In this document: positions 8,637-16,549 of the stretch, piece by piece | Layout: each line of letters opens with the position of its first letter | Position numbering within the stretch: the stretch's first letter is position 1 | Assembly (NCBI GenBank): GCA_016125405.1 | Contig: WGLW01000025.1 | Location: forward strand, 1-64,000 | Length of the DNA stretch: 64,000 bases | DNA from: Alphaproteobacteria bacterium | Lineage (GTDB): Bacteria > Pseudomonadota > Alphaproteobacteria > Caulobacterales > Hyphomonadaceae | Direction: 5' to 3' | The notes under the pieces: generated by a model | Told to the model about the DNA's origin: nothing | Databases searched by the model: none | Seen by the model: only the letters and a program-made list of their open reading frames with translations | Translations under genes and position numbers: made by a program

Positions 8637-10283
8637 ATGGCGCACAAATCTTCGTCCGCCTTTGCGGCGATTGTCATGGCCGCACTTGCGTTCTTCGCCG
8701 CCAGCGCGCCTGGATGGTCACAAACGCCGGGTGCGTCGGCCGCCGGTCGAAGAGCGGCGCCGCCGGAACCAGCTCCTGCCGGCATGGCCGCTGTCGTCAG
8801 GATCGGTTCTGGCGAAATCCAGGGCATCGTGTTCGACGATGTCGCCGAATATCGCGGCATCCCCTACGCCGCGCCACCGGTCGGCGACCTTCGCTGGCGC
8901 GCTCCGCAGGCCGTTCAGCCATGGAAAGGCGTGCGAGGCGCCGCAGAGTTTGGCAAGAGCTGCACCGCGCCGCCAGCGGGTTCGGAGGACTGCCTCTATT
9001 TGAATGTCTACAAGCCTGCGGACGCGGCGCCGGGTGCGAAGTTGCCCGTGATGTTCTGGATTCACGGTGGCGGATTCACACATGGGTCCGGTTCGATCTA
9101 CGACGGGTCGTCCTTTGTGAAGAAGGGCGTCATCTATGTCTCGATCAACTATCGCATGGGGCGCGCGGGTTGGTTTGCCCACCCGGCCATCACAAAGAAT
9201 GCGCCCAAAGGCGAGGCTGTCGACAATTTCGGCCTCCAGGACCAGATCGCGGCGCTGAAGTGGGTTCAGGCCAACATCGGCGCATTCGGGGGCGATAGGA
9301 ACAACGTTACTGTTTTTGGCGAATCCGCTGGCGGCGTCTCCGATCTTTATCTCGTGTCCGTAGAGGCGGCGCGTGGACTGTTCCAGAAGATGATCTCGGA
9401 ATCCGGTTTCGGCCTCACGCCTGCTTTTGACCCCGCTGCGGCTGAACAGGTCGGCGCCGATTATTTTGCGGCCAGGGGTATTACGGGGGAATCTGCCGCC
9501 ACTCTCAAAGAGATGCGCAAGGCGCCATGGGCTGACCTGCAGGGCGGCACGAAGGTTGGCGAAACGCAGCCGATCCTTGATGGCAAGCTGATCAAGCGAG
9601 ACACCGGCGCGGCCTTCTCCGAAGGCAGGGAGATGAAAATTCCCATCCTGCTTGGCGGGAACAGCAATGAAGCGAGCCTGTGGCCTACGGCTGATCCCGC
9701 CGCGCGGCTGACGAAGCTGGGGCCGCTGCCTCCCGAGTACAATCCAGACGGAAGCTACGACGCCAAGCGCATCAACAACATGATGGTGACAGACTATTTC
9801 ATGGGCGAACAGGATCGCGAGATGGCCCGCTGGCACACACGGAACGGCGCGCCGACCTACCGGTACTATTTTTCCTATCTATCTCCGGATCGACGGACGC
9901 CGGAATCCTTCGGCGTACCGCATGGCGGCGAGATTGGCTACGTCTTCGGTCGCAATACGGCCAATCCCGATGATGCGGCCATGACAGCCGCTGTTCAGGC
10001 CTACTGGGTCGCGTTTGCAAAAACGGGCGACCCCGGAAACGCCGGTGGTCCGGCCTGGCCGAAGTATGACCTTGCGCATGAACCGGTAATGGATTTCAGC
10101 TCGGACGGACCCGTCGTTCGCGATCATCTGTTTGATGCGCGCTATGACTGGGTGAGGGACCGGCGGGAAAAGATAGGCTTGACGGCAGATCCCGGCATTC
10201 CACCGCTGATGAACTCGATTCCCGCGCACGAAGGTGCGCGTCAGTGGGTGATCCCGGATGCCGGAGGCGCTTCCCGGCATTAA
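8637..10283 (+). CDS. Type-B carboxylesterase, exported
   Basis: This is a 548-residue carboxylesterase of the cholinesterase/para-nitrobenzyl-esterase family. A signal peptide ends near WSQ. Family blocks run in order: YRGIPYAAPPVGDLRWRAP; the EDCLYLNVY signature; the oxyanion loop HGGGFTHG; the nucleophile elbow GESAGG (serine about residue 236); an acidic region; and the catalytic histidine in PHGGEIGYVFG. The start at 8637 begins the signal peptide and leaves a short gap after the DUF3089 gene, so the two are probably co-transcribed. The TetR gene and TonB receptor downstream suggest an imported ester is the substrate. Confidence 0.92.
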   Translation: MAHKSSSAFAAIVMAALAFFAASAPGWSQTPGASAAGRRAAPPEPAPAGMAAVVRIGSGEIQGIVFDDVAEYRGIPYAAPPVGDLRWRAPQAVQPWKGVRGAAEFGKSCTAPPAGSEDCLYLNVYKPADAAPGAKLPVMFWIHGGGFTHGSGSIYDGSSFVKKGVIYVSINYRMGRAGWFAHPAITKNAPKGEAVDNFGLQDQIAALKWVQANIGAFGGDRNNVTVFGESAGGVSDLYLVSVEAARGLFQKMISESGFGLTPAFDPAAAEQVGADYFAARGITGESAATLKEMRKAPWADLQGGTKVGETQPILDGKLIKRDTGAAFSEGREMKIPILLGGNSNEASLWPTADPAARLTKLGPLPPEYNPDGSYDAKRINNMMVTDYFMGEQDREMARWHTRNGAPTYRYYFSYLSPDRRTPESFGVPHGGEIGYVFGRNTANPDDAAMTAAVQAYWVAFAKTGDPGNAGGPAWPKYDLAHEPVMDFSSDGPVVRDHLFDARYDWVRDRREKIGLTADPGIPPLMNSIPAHEGARQWVIPDAGGASRH

Positions 10284-10476
10284 CGATCGCTGCAGGCAGA
10301 AGATCAGCCGCTTCGGCGCCCACGGCGGTTGCGTCCATGGGTTTCCGCGCCGCTGCGGCGAGCGAGCAATTGACAAATCACGATTGGGAAGGAACTACAA
10401 AAACAGCAGACATTCGGCGGAATACGTTTGGCATCCAGTCTGATCGATCTGCCTGACCAACATGAGGATTGGACAG

Positions 10477-11202
10477 ATGTCAGAAGCGGCAACCGCAAAG
10501 CGTCCGCGTCGGACAAAGACAGCGCAACGGCCGCAGCGGGCGAAGGCCGAACAACGCCCGCGCCGCACGAAGGCCGAGCAGCGCGCCGAGAGCCTGGAAA
10601 AGATTCTCGACGCCGCGGAATATCTTTTTTCCAAGAATGGATTTCACGGCGTCACATTGCGCGATGTCGCCCAGCGTGTCGGAATCCACACCACGCTGCT
10701 GCACTATTATTTCGAGGACAAGAAAGACGTTTTCGAAGCCGTCTTTGCGCGCAGAGCGGGTGTGACCAGTGCGCGCCGCATCGCCGCGCTTGAAAAGTAC
10801 GAAAAAGAAGCCGGCAAGAAGCCGACGGTCGAAGGCGCGCTGCACGCTTTCCTCGATACAGACCTGGACCTCTACTATGAGGGCGGGGAACTCTGGATGA
10901 ATTACGCGGCCTTCTGCGCGCGTGTCAGCAACACGCCCGAGGGTGCAGAATTGATGGACATCCACTTCGATCCGGTTGTCCTCAAACTAGTGAGCATATT
11001 GAGGCGCGCGCTTCCAAGTTATTCGGAAGAGGATATTTTCTGGGGCTATCACTTCGTCACAGGCGCCCTGATGAATACGCTCGCGCGCACGGGCCGTATT
11101 GACCGCCTCTCAGGGGGCCTTTGTCATTCTGATGACTTTCCGGCCGTGAAAAGGCGCATGGCAAAGTTCATGGCGGCGGGCTTCCTGGCTCTGAAGGCCT
11201 AG
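10477..11202 (+). CDS. TetR-family regulator with basic repeat tail at the N-terminus
   Basis: This is a 241-residue TetR protein. The helix-turn-helix (ILDAAEYLFSKNGFHGVTLRDVAQRVG, then LLHYYFEDKKDVF) lies unusually far in, after about 37 residues of extremely basic sequence made of three near-identical nine-residue units. The start ATG 10477 has AGGA eight bases ahead; an in-frame ATG 15 bases earlier has no ribosome site. A TTGACA hexamer at 10370-10375 could be a promoter -35 element, but no good -10 follows. It sits between the esterase pair and the TonB receptor/acyl-CoA ligase genes and is the likely regulator of this module. Confidence 0.9.
   Translation: MSEAATAKRPRRTKTAQRPQRAKAEQRPRRTKAEQRAESLEKILDAAEYLFSKNGFHGVTLRDVAQRVGIHTTLLHYYFEDKKDVFEAVFARRAGVTSARRIAALEKYEKEAGKKPTVEGALHAFLDTDLDLYYEGGELWMNYAAFCARVSNTPEGAELMDIHFDPVVLKLVSILRRALPSYSEEDIFWGYHFVTGALMNTLARTGRIDRLSGGLCHSDDFPAVKRRMAKFMAAGFLALKA
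10504..10584 (+). repeat. Three tandem 27-bp coding repeats (PRRTKxxQR units)
   Basis: Three consecutive 27-bp units encode PRRTKTAQR, PQRAKAEQR and PRRTKAEQR ahead of the TetR helix-turn-helix. The in-frame unit length means copy number can change without a frameshift. The highly basic arm could add non-specific DNA contacts. Confidence 0.85.
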
Positions 11203-11374
11203 AACAGCGCCATTCCAGCGCTCTGGCCTGGCGTTCCGCCCAATTTCTGTCCTCTCGTAGTCCTCTGAGCATTGGGGATCATGGCGCGCCCGCCCCATGC
11301 GGTCGGCCGGACTAATTAATTCACTAAGGAGAGCGTGAAAATCTATTGACCTGGAATTTGGCCTCATGAAAACT

Positions 11375-11394
11375 CCCTCACACAAGAATGAGGG
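11375..11394 (+). other. Small hairpin in leader of the TonB receptor gene
   Basis: CCCTCA and TGAGGG flank an eight-base loop, followed by TCTTT, 30 bp before the receptor start codon and downstream of a TTGACC hexamer at 11346-11351. It could be a short leader hairpin. Nothing more is supported. Confidence 0.3.
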
Positions 11395-11424
11395 TCTTTG
11401 GACTCAAATAAGGGGAGGAATTCC

Positions 11425-14400
11425 ATGAGGATCGCGTTCCGCGGCGCGTCGAGCGCTGCGCTTCTTGTCGGCTTGGCGGGCGGGGTATTGCCTGCCTGGG
11501 GCCAGCAAGCCCAGCAGACCGTGCAGATAGCCCCGGCCGACGCGTCAGGGCCGCAGGAAGCCGCGGCGCCGGCTGCTGTGGACCAGACCCGTCCGGTCGC
11601 GCCGGCGGCCGCTCAAGCGGACTCTGACAAGGTGGTCATTACCGGTTCGCTTATTCAGGGCACGCCGGAAGATACAGCCTTGCCGGTAGAGGTCTTCTCT
11701 CAAGCGGAGATGGAGGATCAAGGATCGCCCACCGCGCTCGAGTTTGCCAAGAACCTCACGATCTCCGGCCCGACGACGGGCGAGTCCTATTATTTTGGCG
11801 GCTCTGCGCCCGGCATCGTCTCTTACAACCTCCGCGGCCTCGGCGCCGATAAGACACTGACGCTTCTGAACGGGCGTCGTGTCAGCGAGAACGCCTCGAA
11901 TATCCCGATGGCCGCGCTGGCGCGCACCGAGGTTCTCAAGGACGGCGCTGCTGTGACCTACGGCGCCGACGCAACCGGCGGCGTCGTCAACTTCATCACG
12001 CGCGACCACTTTGTCGGCCTCGAAGCCAAGGCAAGCTACAAGTATGTCGATGGTTCGGATGGCGACTACAACGCCAGCTTGCTCGCCGGTGTCGGGGATG
12101 ACCGCGTCAACTTCATGATCTCGGCCGAGTACGAGCACCGCTCCAGGCTCAACACGCTCGATCGGGATTTCACCTATGATTCTCTTGATCCAACCAAGCC
12201 GGGCTACAACCCGGCGCCCTGGTCGACACTGACCAACCTTGCAGGGTGGGTCACACGTGGCGCTCTGCCAGCCGTCCCGGACGCCACGGCCAATGGAGAA
12301 TGGGGTTCCCCACTTGGTCTTGTATCAGACTTCACACCAGCTTCCTGCGCGGCAGTCGGCGGTCGATACGACAACGCCTACACCTGCGCCTACAACTATA
12401 TTCCGTACTATCGGCTCGTCGAGAACAACGACATTTATCGCGCCTATGCGCAGCTCAACGCGACCGTCAACGATCGCATGGACGTCCACGTCGAGGCGTC
12501 TTACGGCGAAGTCAGCACGCCTCAGGTGATGGGCTCCCCATCGCAGCCGATCGTTCGTGGGCCGGCGCTCGCCACTGGGTTGACGTATCAGTTCTACGTC
12601 CCGATCACCAATCCCTACGCCGCTGAGTTCGCCACAATGCATGGCCTTACGGGGGTATCGGGCTTCACGCCGGTGACCTACCGTATGCTGGCTCATGGCG
12701 GCAACGCCTATCTTGCCAACGGCGACGGCTTCGGCGTTCCCGACAAGATCGACAACCAGACCTGGCGCGTATCTGCCGGCGTCAAAGGATCGTTCGGAGA
12801 TTGGGCCGGGTTCCTGAAAGACACGAACTACGACTTCGCCGTGACTTACAACCAGGCGATCTCATCCAACACGCATGCCGACGTGATCGGCTATCGACTG
12901 GAAGAGGCTCTCAACGGGTTCGGCGGTCCTGGCTGCAATGCGGCTGACCTCGATCCGACGCGTTTTGGCACCCAGAATCCGGCAGCGGCGGGGCAGGGTA
13001 ACTGCCACTGGTGGAATCCCTTCTCGACTTCTTTCGCCAAGCAACCTGTGCTCGGGCTTTCCAACCCGAACTACGTCGTCGGTGACGAGAACACCGCGGA
13101 ACTGACCCGCTGGATGTTCGATCCGCGCGCCAACGACACCATCGCTCATAACCTGACCATTGATCTGGTATTCAACGGCAAGCTTCCGTTCGAGCTTCCA
13201 GGCGGACAGGTGGCCTGGGCGCTTGGCGGGCAGGGCAGGATGTCGGAAAGCCGGCAGGACAATCCCGATCCGATCTACAACGGAACAATCGAATGCGCCT
13301 GGCCGCACGGCACGACCAGCGCCAACGGCGCCGGATCGGCCAACCTCGAGGCCAACCCGCTTCCGCCCTCGGACCCGAACTATCGCGGCTGCACGCCGGA
13401 CGCCCCCGGGCCATTCGTGCTTTTCGCAACAAGCCCGTCGAACTATTCCGACCGGCAACAGCAGTCCGTCTTCGGCGAGTTGCAGATCCCTGTATTCGAC
13501 CGCCTCAACCTGCAGGCCGCGGTGCGACGCGAGGATTTCTCCGGCGGTCTTGGCGCAACCGTCTACAAGTTTGCCGGAAAGTGGGATGTCTGGGGACCTC
13601 TGTCAGTGCGCGGATCCTACGGCACCAACTACCAGACCCCTCCGGTCGGCGTGATTCCCGGCACGGTTACCAACTCCGCGCGAACCTATTCGGTTGCGGC
13701 CAACAACTGGCTAGGGGCGCAGTTCATCACTGACTCCAGCCTCAAGCCGGAAACGGCGAAATCCTGGAACGTTGGCGTGATCTGGCAGAGCCGCGGCATC
13801 GCTGTGAGCCACGATTTCCGCGTGATCGTCGACTACTTCGATATCCGGACGAAGGACGAGATCGGCCAGATCGCCGATCCGAACCAGATCGCCAGCCTCG
13901 TGTTCAACGGCGCTGGCGGAACGATCACCACCTGCGATCCCAACGTTCAGCCACTGCTCAACCGCATCACGTTCAACAGCGGGTGCACGGTGGGGATGAG
14001 CGGCGTGGGTTCGTTCTCGTCGGTGTCGACCCTTTACGGCAATGGCCCAGGCCAGACCACGAATGGCTACGATATCCAGGTGAACTATTCGCTGCCGCTG
14101 GGGCCGGGCGATCTCGCCCTCGACCTCACGGCCACCAAGGTGACGGAGCTCAAGACAGGCCCCACATCGCTCGACGGTGTTGTCGTTTCATCTGGCGACG
14201 ATCGTCTCGGATATCTCAACTTCGCGACGGTCGCTGCGGCGGCGCCGGAGTGGCGCGCAAACTTCAGCGCCAACTACAAGATGGCTCGCCACAACTTCCG
14301 TCTGGGCGTCAACTATGTCTCGGCCGTTACTGATGAACGTCCCGGCATCCAGTATGGAGAAAATGGCGAGGACTGGATCACCGCTGACTTCACCTACCGC

Positions 14401-14553
14401 TACGAGCTCAGCGACAGCTTCTCCCTCACCGGCACGGTTGCGAACATCTTCGATCGTGATCCCCCGCCGGCGCAGGAGGAGTTCGGCTACGACCCGCGTA
14501 TGGGCAACCCGTTGGGGCGCACCTTCGAAGTCGGGCTGAAGAAGACCTTCTAA
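11425..14553 (+). CDS. TonB-dependent outer-membrane receptor
   Basis: This is a 1042-residue receptor. The signal peptide ends at GQQAQQ and a proline/alanine-rich linker follows. The plug domain begins at VVITGSLIQGTPEDTALPVEV and includes LRGLGADKTLTLLNGRR and AVTYGADATGGVVNFITR. The rest is a long beta-barrel ending in an aromatic residue (GLKKTF), as outer-membrane proteins do. The start at 11425 follows a strong GGGGAGGAA ribosome site; an upstream TTG is less likely. This receptor class is common in Caulobacter-like and sphingomonad genomes and often takes up organic substrates. Neighbouring esterases and an acyl-CoA ligase suggest an ester or aromatic/fatty acyl ligand. Confidence 0.93.
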   Translation: MRIAFRGASSAALLVGLAGGVLPAWGQQAQQTVQIAPADASGPQEAAAPAAVDQTRPVAPAAAQADSDKVVITGSLIQGTPEDTALPVEVFSQAEMEDQGSPTALEFAKNLTISGPTTGESYYFGGSAPGIVSYNLRGLGADKTLTLLNGRRVSENASNIPMAALARTEVLKDGAAVTYGADATGGVVNFITRDHFVGLEAKASYKYVDGSDGDYNASLLAGVGDDRVNFMISAEYEHRSRLNTLDRDFTYDSLDPTKPGYNPAPWSTLTNLAGWVTRGALPAVPDATANGEWGSPLGLVSDFTPASCAAVGGRYDNAYTCAYNYIPYYRLVENNDIYRAYAQLNATVNDRMDVHVEASYGEVSTPQVMGSPSQPIVRGPALATGLTYQFYVPITNPYAAEFATMHGLTGVSGFTPVTYRMLAHGGNAYLANGDGFGVPDKIDNQTWRVSAGVKGSFGDWAGFLKDTNYDFAVTYNQAISSNTHADVIGYRLEEALNGFGGPGCNAADLDPTRFGTQNPAAAGQGNCHWWNPFSTSFAKQPVLGLSNPNYVVGDENTAELTRWMFDPRANDTIAHNLTIDLVFNGKLPFELPGGQVAWALGGQGRMSESRQDNPDPIYNGTIECAWPHGTTSANGAGSANLEANPLPPSDPNYRGCTPDAPGPFVLFATSPSNYSDRQQQSVFGELQIPVFDRLNLQAAVRREDFSGGLGATVYKFAGKWDVWGPLSVRGSYGTNYQTPPVGVIPGTVTNSARTYSVAANNWLGAQFITDSSLKPETAKSWNVGVIWQSRGIAVSHDFRVIVDYFDIRTKDEIGQIADPNQIASLVFNGAGGTITTCDPNVQPLLNRITFNSGCTVGMSGVGSFSSVSTLYGNGPGQTTNGYDIQVNYSLPLGPGDLALDLTATKVTELKTGPTSLDGVVVSSGDDRLGYLNFATVAAAAPEWRANFSANYKMARHNFRLGVNYVSAVTDERPGIQYGENGEDWITADFTYRYELSDSFSLTGTVANIFDRDPPPAQEEFGYDPRMGNPLGRTFEVGLKKTF

Positions 14554-14568
14554 CCCCCGTGGTAACTG

Positions 14569-14600
14569 GGCAGGCGGCTTCAGCCGCCTGCCGCTATTTT
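14569..14600 (+). terminator. Rho-independent terminator after the TonB receptor
   Basis: A perfect 10-bp GC stem (GGCAGGCGGC / GCCGCCTGCC) with a TTCA loop is followed by GCTATTTT, 16 bp after the receptor stop codon. It should end most transcripts before the acyl-CoA ligase gene, which therefore probably needs readthrough or its own promoter. Confidence 0.88.
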
Positions 14601-14694
14601 CGAACCCGCTGACTTATGGCCGGCAAGTCATTGCCCAAACAGGGCCCTCCTGAAGATGGATGGCCATCAAAGGATGGCGGACAGATCGAGAGCG

Positions 14695-16320
14695 ATGACT
14701 CAATCCTACGTCCAGGAATTTCCCCTCAGACTGGCCGGCTTTCTGGAGCACGCCGCAAAATGGCGGCCGGATGCGGGTGTCGTCACCGCCACAGGACGCG
14801 GAACCACGGCGCGGATACGCTACCGCGATCTTCTGCAGGCCAGCCGGCGCTTCTCGACTGCACTGCGGCGCTTTTCCGTCGGCGCTGGCGATCGCGTTGC
14901 GACCCTCGCGTGGAACACGCAGGCGCACGCAGAGGCGTGGTATGGTATCGCGGGCATGGGCGCCGTCGTCCACACACTCAATCCGCGGCTGTCGCCAGAC
15001 ACATTGGGGAGCATGGCGCGACAGGCGGAGGACCGCGTGCTGGTGGTGTCCGCCAGCCTTGCGTCGCTGGGCGCCGAGTTGGCGAAATTAGCCCCGTCGA
15101 TCGAACGGTTGATTGTGATCGACGAGGCTCTGGACTTGGGAGCCCTGGATGCACCTGTCCCCGTGAGCCTGCACGGCGAAATGGCCGACTATCCGCCTGG
15201 CGAGTGGGGCGGTGATGACGAGAACGCGCCAGCCACACTGTGCTTCACATCCGGCACGACCGGCGAGCCTAAGGGCGTCATCTATACGCATCGCTCGTCT
15301 TATCTGCACACATTGCGACTGTTGCAGGCCGAAGTGATCGGCCCGACCGCAGCGGACCGGATTCTGATGGTGGTGCCCATGTTCCACGCCAACGGGTGGG
15401 GACTGCAGTTTGCGGCGCCGGCTGCCGGCGCGTCCCTGATCTTGCCGGGTCGCCATTCGGACGGCGAAAGCCTCGCCAGCCTGATCCGGACCGAAGGCGT
15501 CACGGTGGCCGCCGGCGTTCCGACCGTGTGGCTTGGTCTCATCGATCACATCGACCAGACTGGAGAAGACTTGCCGACGCTCAAGCGAATCATTGTCGGC
15601 GGCGCGCCAATGGGCAGCCAGCTCATGGAGCGAATCGAGCGCAGGTTGGGCGCCATCGTGCAGACCAGCTGGGGCATGACCGAACTGACGCCGCTGGGGA
15701 CGATTGCTCCCGCGGACCTGCCATGCCGTGATGCGGCAAGCGCTGGCCGTGTGGCCGTCGGCGTGGATCTGTTGCTGAAAGACGAGAATGGTCGGCCCTT
15801 GCCCGACCAGCGCGAAGCCGAGGGACGACTCCACATCAAAGGCCAAAGCGTAGTGAACCGGTACTACGGCCAAAGCGAACCCGCGGTCGATGCTGAGGGC
15901 TGGTTCGACACGGGTGACCTGGCTCGCATTGGCGAGGACGGTTCGCTCTTCATAACCGGGCGGGCAAAGGACCTGATAAAGTCCGGCGGAGAGTGGATAA
16001 ATCCGGCTGAAATCGAGTCGATCGTGGGGGCTTCGCCGCTGGTTTCGCAGGTCGCCGTGATTGCCCGGCTGGATCCGAAGTGGGGCGAGCGCCCAATCCT
16101 TATCGTCGAAATGGCCGACAACGCCACAGCAACAGATGATCAGCTTGTGCAGCGCTTGCGCGGTCGGGTTCCCTCGTGGTGGGCGCCCGATGCGGTCATC
16201 AGGGTGGCGGCGATGCCACTGGCCGCCACGGGCAAGATTGACAAGCAGAAACTGAGAGACGCGTTTGGCCAGGGCGAGGAAGCACCCGGAGCCAGACAAC
16301 TGCCCGAGACAGAGAATTGA
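14695..16320 (+). CDS. Acyl-CoA synthetase (AMP-forming ligase, FadD-like)
   Basis: This is a 541-residue ANL-superfamily ligase. The phosphate loop TSGTTGEPKGV lies near residue 185, the adenine-binding motif is SWGMTELTPLG, the GWFDTGDLARIGEDGSLFITGR hinge is intact, and the C-terminal lysine motif is ATGKIDKQKLRD. It activates a carboxylic acid to acyl-AMP and then acyl-CoA in the cytoplasm. Sequence style fits medium/long-chain fatty acid or aryl acid ligases, and the exact acid cannot be read. In-frame ATGs at 14656 and 14674 are possible; 14695 was chosen because the conserved N-terminal region begins soon after. It could activate the acid released by the upstream esterases. Confidence 0.9.
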   Translation: MTQSYVQEFPLRLAGFLEHAAKWRPDAGVVTATGRGTTARIRYRDLLQASRRFSTALRRFSVGAGDRVATLAWNTQAHAEAWYGIAGMGAVVHTLNPRLSPDTLGSMARQAEDRVLVVSASLASLGAELAKLAPSIERLIVIDEALDLGALDAPVPVSLHGEMADYPPGEWGGDDENAPATLCFTSGTTGEPKGVIYTHRSSYLHTLRLLQAEVIGPTAADRILMVVPMFHANGWGLQFAAPAAGASLILPGRHSDGESLASLIRTEGVTVAAGVPTVWLGLIDHIDQTGEDLPTLKRIIVGGAPMGSQLMERIERRLGAIVQTSWGMTELTPLGTIAPADLPCRDAASAGRVAVGVDLLLKDENGRPLPDQREAEGRLHIKGQSVVNRYYGQSEPAVDAEGWFDTGDLARIGEDGSLFITGRAKDLIKSGGEWINPAEIESIVGASPLVSQVAVIARLDPKWGERPILIVEMADNATATDDQLVQRLRGRVPSWWAPDAVIRVAAMPLAATGKIDKQKLRDAFGQGEEAPGARQLPETEN

Positions 16321-16489
16321 GTGAAAGCCTGACCGTGCCATTTGCTCAGTCGTCAGGCGTTGCGTACGTTCAGAAAGCGGTGAGCCTCGCCTGGTGAGCT
16401 GCTGCTTGGGTGTGCCGCGTCTGAAAGGCCCTACAAGTTCTGAAAGACCTGGCCTGACAATCCTCAACACGACGTTCCGGCAAGCGAAA

Positions 16490-16521
16490 CAGGCGGGCCA
16501 TTAGTGGGCCCGCCTGCTTTT
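16490..16521. terminator. Bidirectional terminator between convergent genes
   Basis: A perfect 10-bp stem (CAGGCGGGCC / GGCCCGCCTG) with an ATTAGTG loop is followed by CTTTT on the plus strand. It lies between the acyl-CoA ligase (plus) and the redoxin/cytochrome fusion (minus), whose stop is about 30 bp away, so it may serve both. Confidence 0.85.
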
Positions 16522-16549
16522 GTGTCGCTTCGGAACGAGTGGCTGGCGG

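Noticed and set aside
8718-9836. 372-codon minus-strand frame
   Set aside because: Fully antisense to the type-B carboxylesterase whose catalytic motifs are in frame on the plus strand.
15088-16470. 460-codon minus-strand frame
   Set aside because: Antisense to the AMP-forming ligase; arginine- and histidine-rich with no domain.
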